A stretch of 5,856 nt of DNA from Erysipelotrichia bacterium (GTDB lineage Bacteria > Bacillota_I > Bacilli_A > RFN20 > CAG-826), in the NCBI GenBank assembly GCA_012511695.1, contig JAAZFO010000199.1, positions 1 through 5,856 of the forward strand, given 5' to 3'. Positions 5,268-5,856 of the stretch are shown in pieces. The notes under the pieces were generated by a model. It was not told the origin of the DNA. It did not search any database and was given only the letters and a program-made list of their open reading frames with translations. Every line of letters begins with the position of its first letter. Position 1 is the stretch's first letter. The position numbers were made by a program, and so were the translations under genes.

Positions 5268-5856
5268 TTAAGCGACGGATTCTGCGGTTTCAATAGCGAT
5301 TTCAATCATTCTTGAAAGACCACTCATCCTTTCTTCTGAGGTTAATTCATCTTGGAAAATAAATGAGTCGCTTACCGTTAAAATGCACAGAGCTTTTTTG
5401 TTCAATTTCGCCGCAGTGCTATAAAGAGCATAAGACTCCATTTCGACCGCTAGAACGCCCATTTCGGCCCACTTTTTCCACCCATCAGGAATGGCATTAT
5501 AAAAAATATCAGTCGATAAGACATTGCCGACATGGACAGGTATATCTTTATTTTTAGCGGCGTTAAGAGCGGTCACCACTAAGTCAAAGTGTGCGCCCGC
5601 AGAAAATACCCCATCTAATTGATATTGATACGCCCAATTGCTATCAGTTGAAGAAGTATGAGCGATTAAAATATCGTATAGATTAATGTGAGGTTGATAA
5701 GCACCGCAGGTGCCAACACGAATGATGGTTTCCACACCGAATTTAGAAAATAATTCATGAGCATAAATACCGATAGAAGGATGACCCTTGCCCGAAGCCA
5801 TCACGCTGATACTTTTATTGTTTTTTGTATAACCAGTGTAAGCGTAAATATTTCTA
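5268..5856 (-). CDS. deoD: DeoD-type purine nucleoside phosphorylase (5' end cut by window)
   Basis: Reading leftwards, the frame is open to the window edge, and 195 residues are visible, beginning RNIYAYTGYT. By comparison with E. coli DeoD (about 239 residues) roughly 43 N-terminal residues are missing, so the ATG at 5801 is an internal Met and not the start. The enzyme splits purine (deoxy)nucleosides with phosphate in the cytoplasm for salvage. Visible landmarks are R1 (phosphate-binding R43 of the E. coli enzyme), RVGTCGA (R46, equal to R87), VEMES (137-141, ribose and base contact including E140, equal to E181), and TVSD with the catalytic Asp at residue 163 (D204). R176 in SEERM matches R217. 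Substitutions are K23 at the position of E. coli M64 in the ribose pocket, H25 two residues on, and Thr for S90. The family assignment is secure. Converges on the metal operon and appears unrelated to it. Confidence 0.93.
   Translation of the reverse strand, partial: RNIYAYTGYTKNNKSISVMASGKGHPSIGIYAHELFSKFGVETIIRVGTCGAYQPHINLYDILIAHTSSTDSNWAYQYQLDGVFSAGAHFDLVVTALNAAKNKDIPVHVGNVLSTDIFYNAIPDGWKKWAEMGVLAVEMESYALYSTAAKLNKKALCILTVSDSFIFQDELTSEERMSGLSRMIEIAIETAESVA

Noticed and set aside
5363..5557. Open + strand frame of 64 codons opposite deoD
   Set aside because: It overlaps the conserved phosphorylase gene on the other strand, and has no ribosome site or recognisable domain.

Overview
The window comes from an AT-rich, low-GC bacterium, most likely a Bacilli, Erysipelotrichia or Acholeplasma/Izemoplasma-type lineage. 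TGA is used as a stop (the NYN gene and the arsR-type gene both end in it) and tryptophan is encoded by TGG. This argues for the standard bacterial code and against mycoplasmas that read TGA as Trp. The lineage call rests on base composition and protein style only and is not firm.

Layout from left to right: (1) the 3' end of an FtsX/MacB-type ABC permease (1-615, +), cut by the window edge; (2) a gap of about 200 bp with no terminator, a 10-bp direct repeat, and a possible 18-codon leader ORF with a good Shine-Dalgarno sequence; (3) a NYN-domain putative ribonuclease with a LOTUS/OST-HTH-like C-terminal domain and a Lys/Arg-rich tail (841-1674, +); (4) 38 bp later, a polytopic membrane protein resembling the ArsP_2 putative heavy-metal exporters, with two GL(V/I)P(Q/N)C repeats and a His/Cys-rich central loop (1713-2579, +); (5) a near-consensus sigma-A promoter whose spacer and -10 hold a perfect inverted repeat of the SmtB/ArsR type; (6) a Cys-rich ArsR/SmtB-family repressor (2665-3036, +) overlapping by ATGA a P1B-2 type Zn/Cd/Pb-exporting ATPase (3033-5204, +); (7) a hairpin terminator that can work on both strands; (8) a convergent deoD-type purine nucleoside phosphorylase (5268-5856, -), cut at its 5' end by the window edge.

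The functional core is a heavy-metal defence block. The repressor should sit on the operator between -35 and -10 when metal is scarce. Zn(II), Cd(II) or Pb(II) binding would release it and allow expression of itself and the exporting ATPase. The upstream exporter-like permease reads the same way but has no visible operator of its own. It may be constitutive, or co-transcribed with the NYN gene. The NYN gene's link to metals is positional only. FtsX and deoD look like unrelated neighbours.

I see no CRISPR array, IS element, tRNA, rRNA or recognisable riboswitch. The most notable points are the repressor's combination of an intact SmtB-type alpha-5 site with a six-Cys insertion/alpha-3 segment, the almost leaderless predicted arsR-type transcript, the His-rich loop of the permease, the NYN-LOTUS gene beside metal genes, and substrate-pocket substitutions in the phosphorylase.
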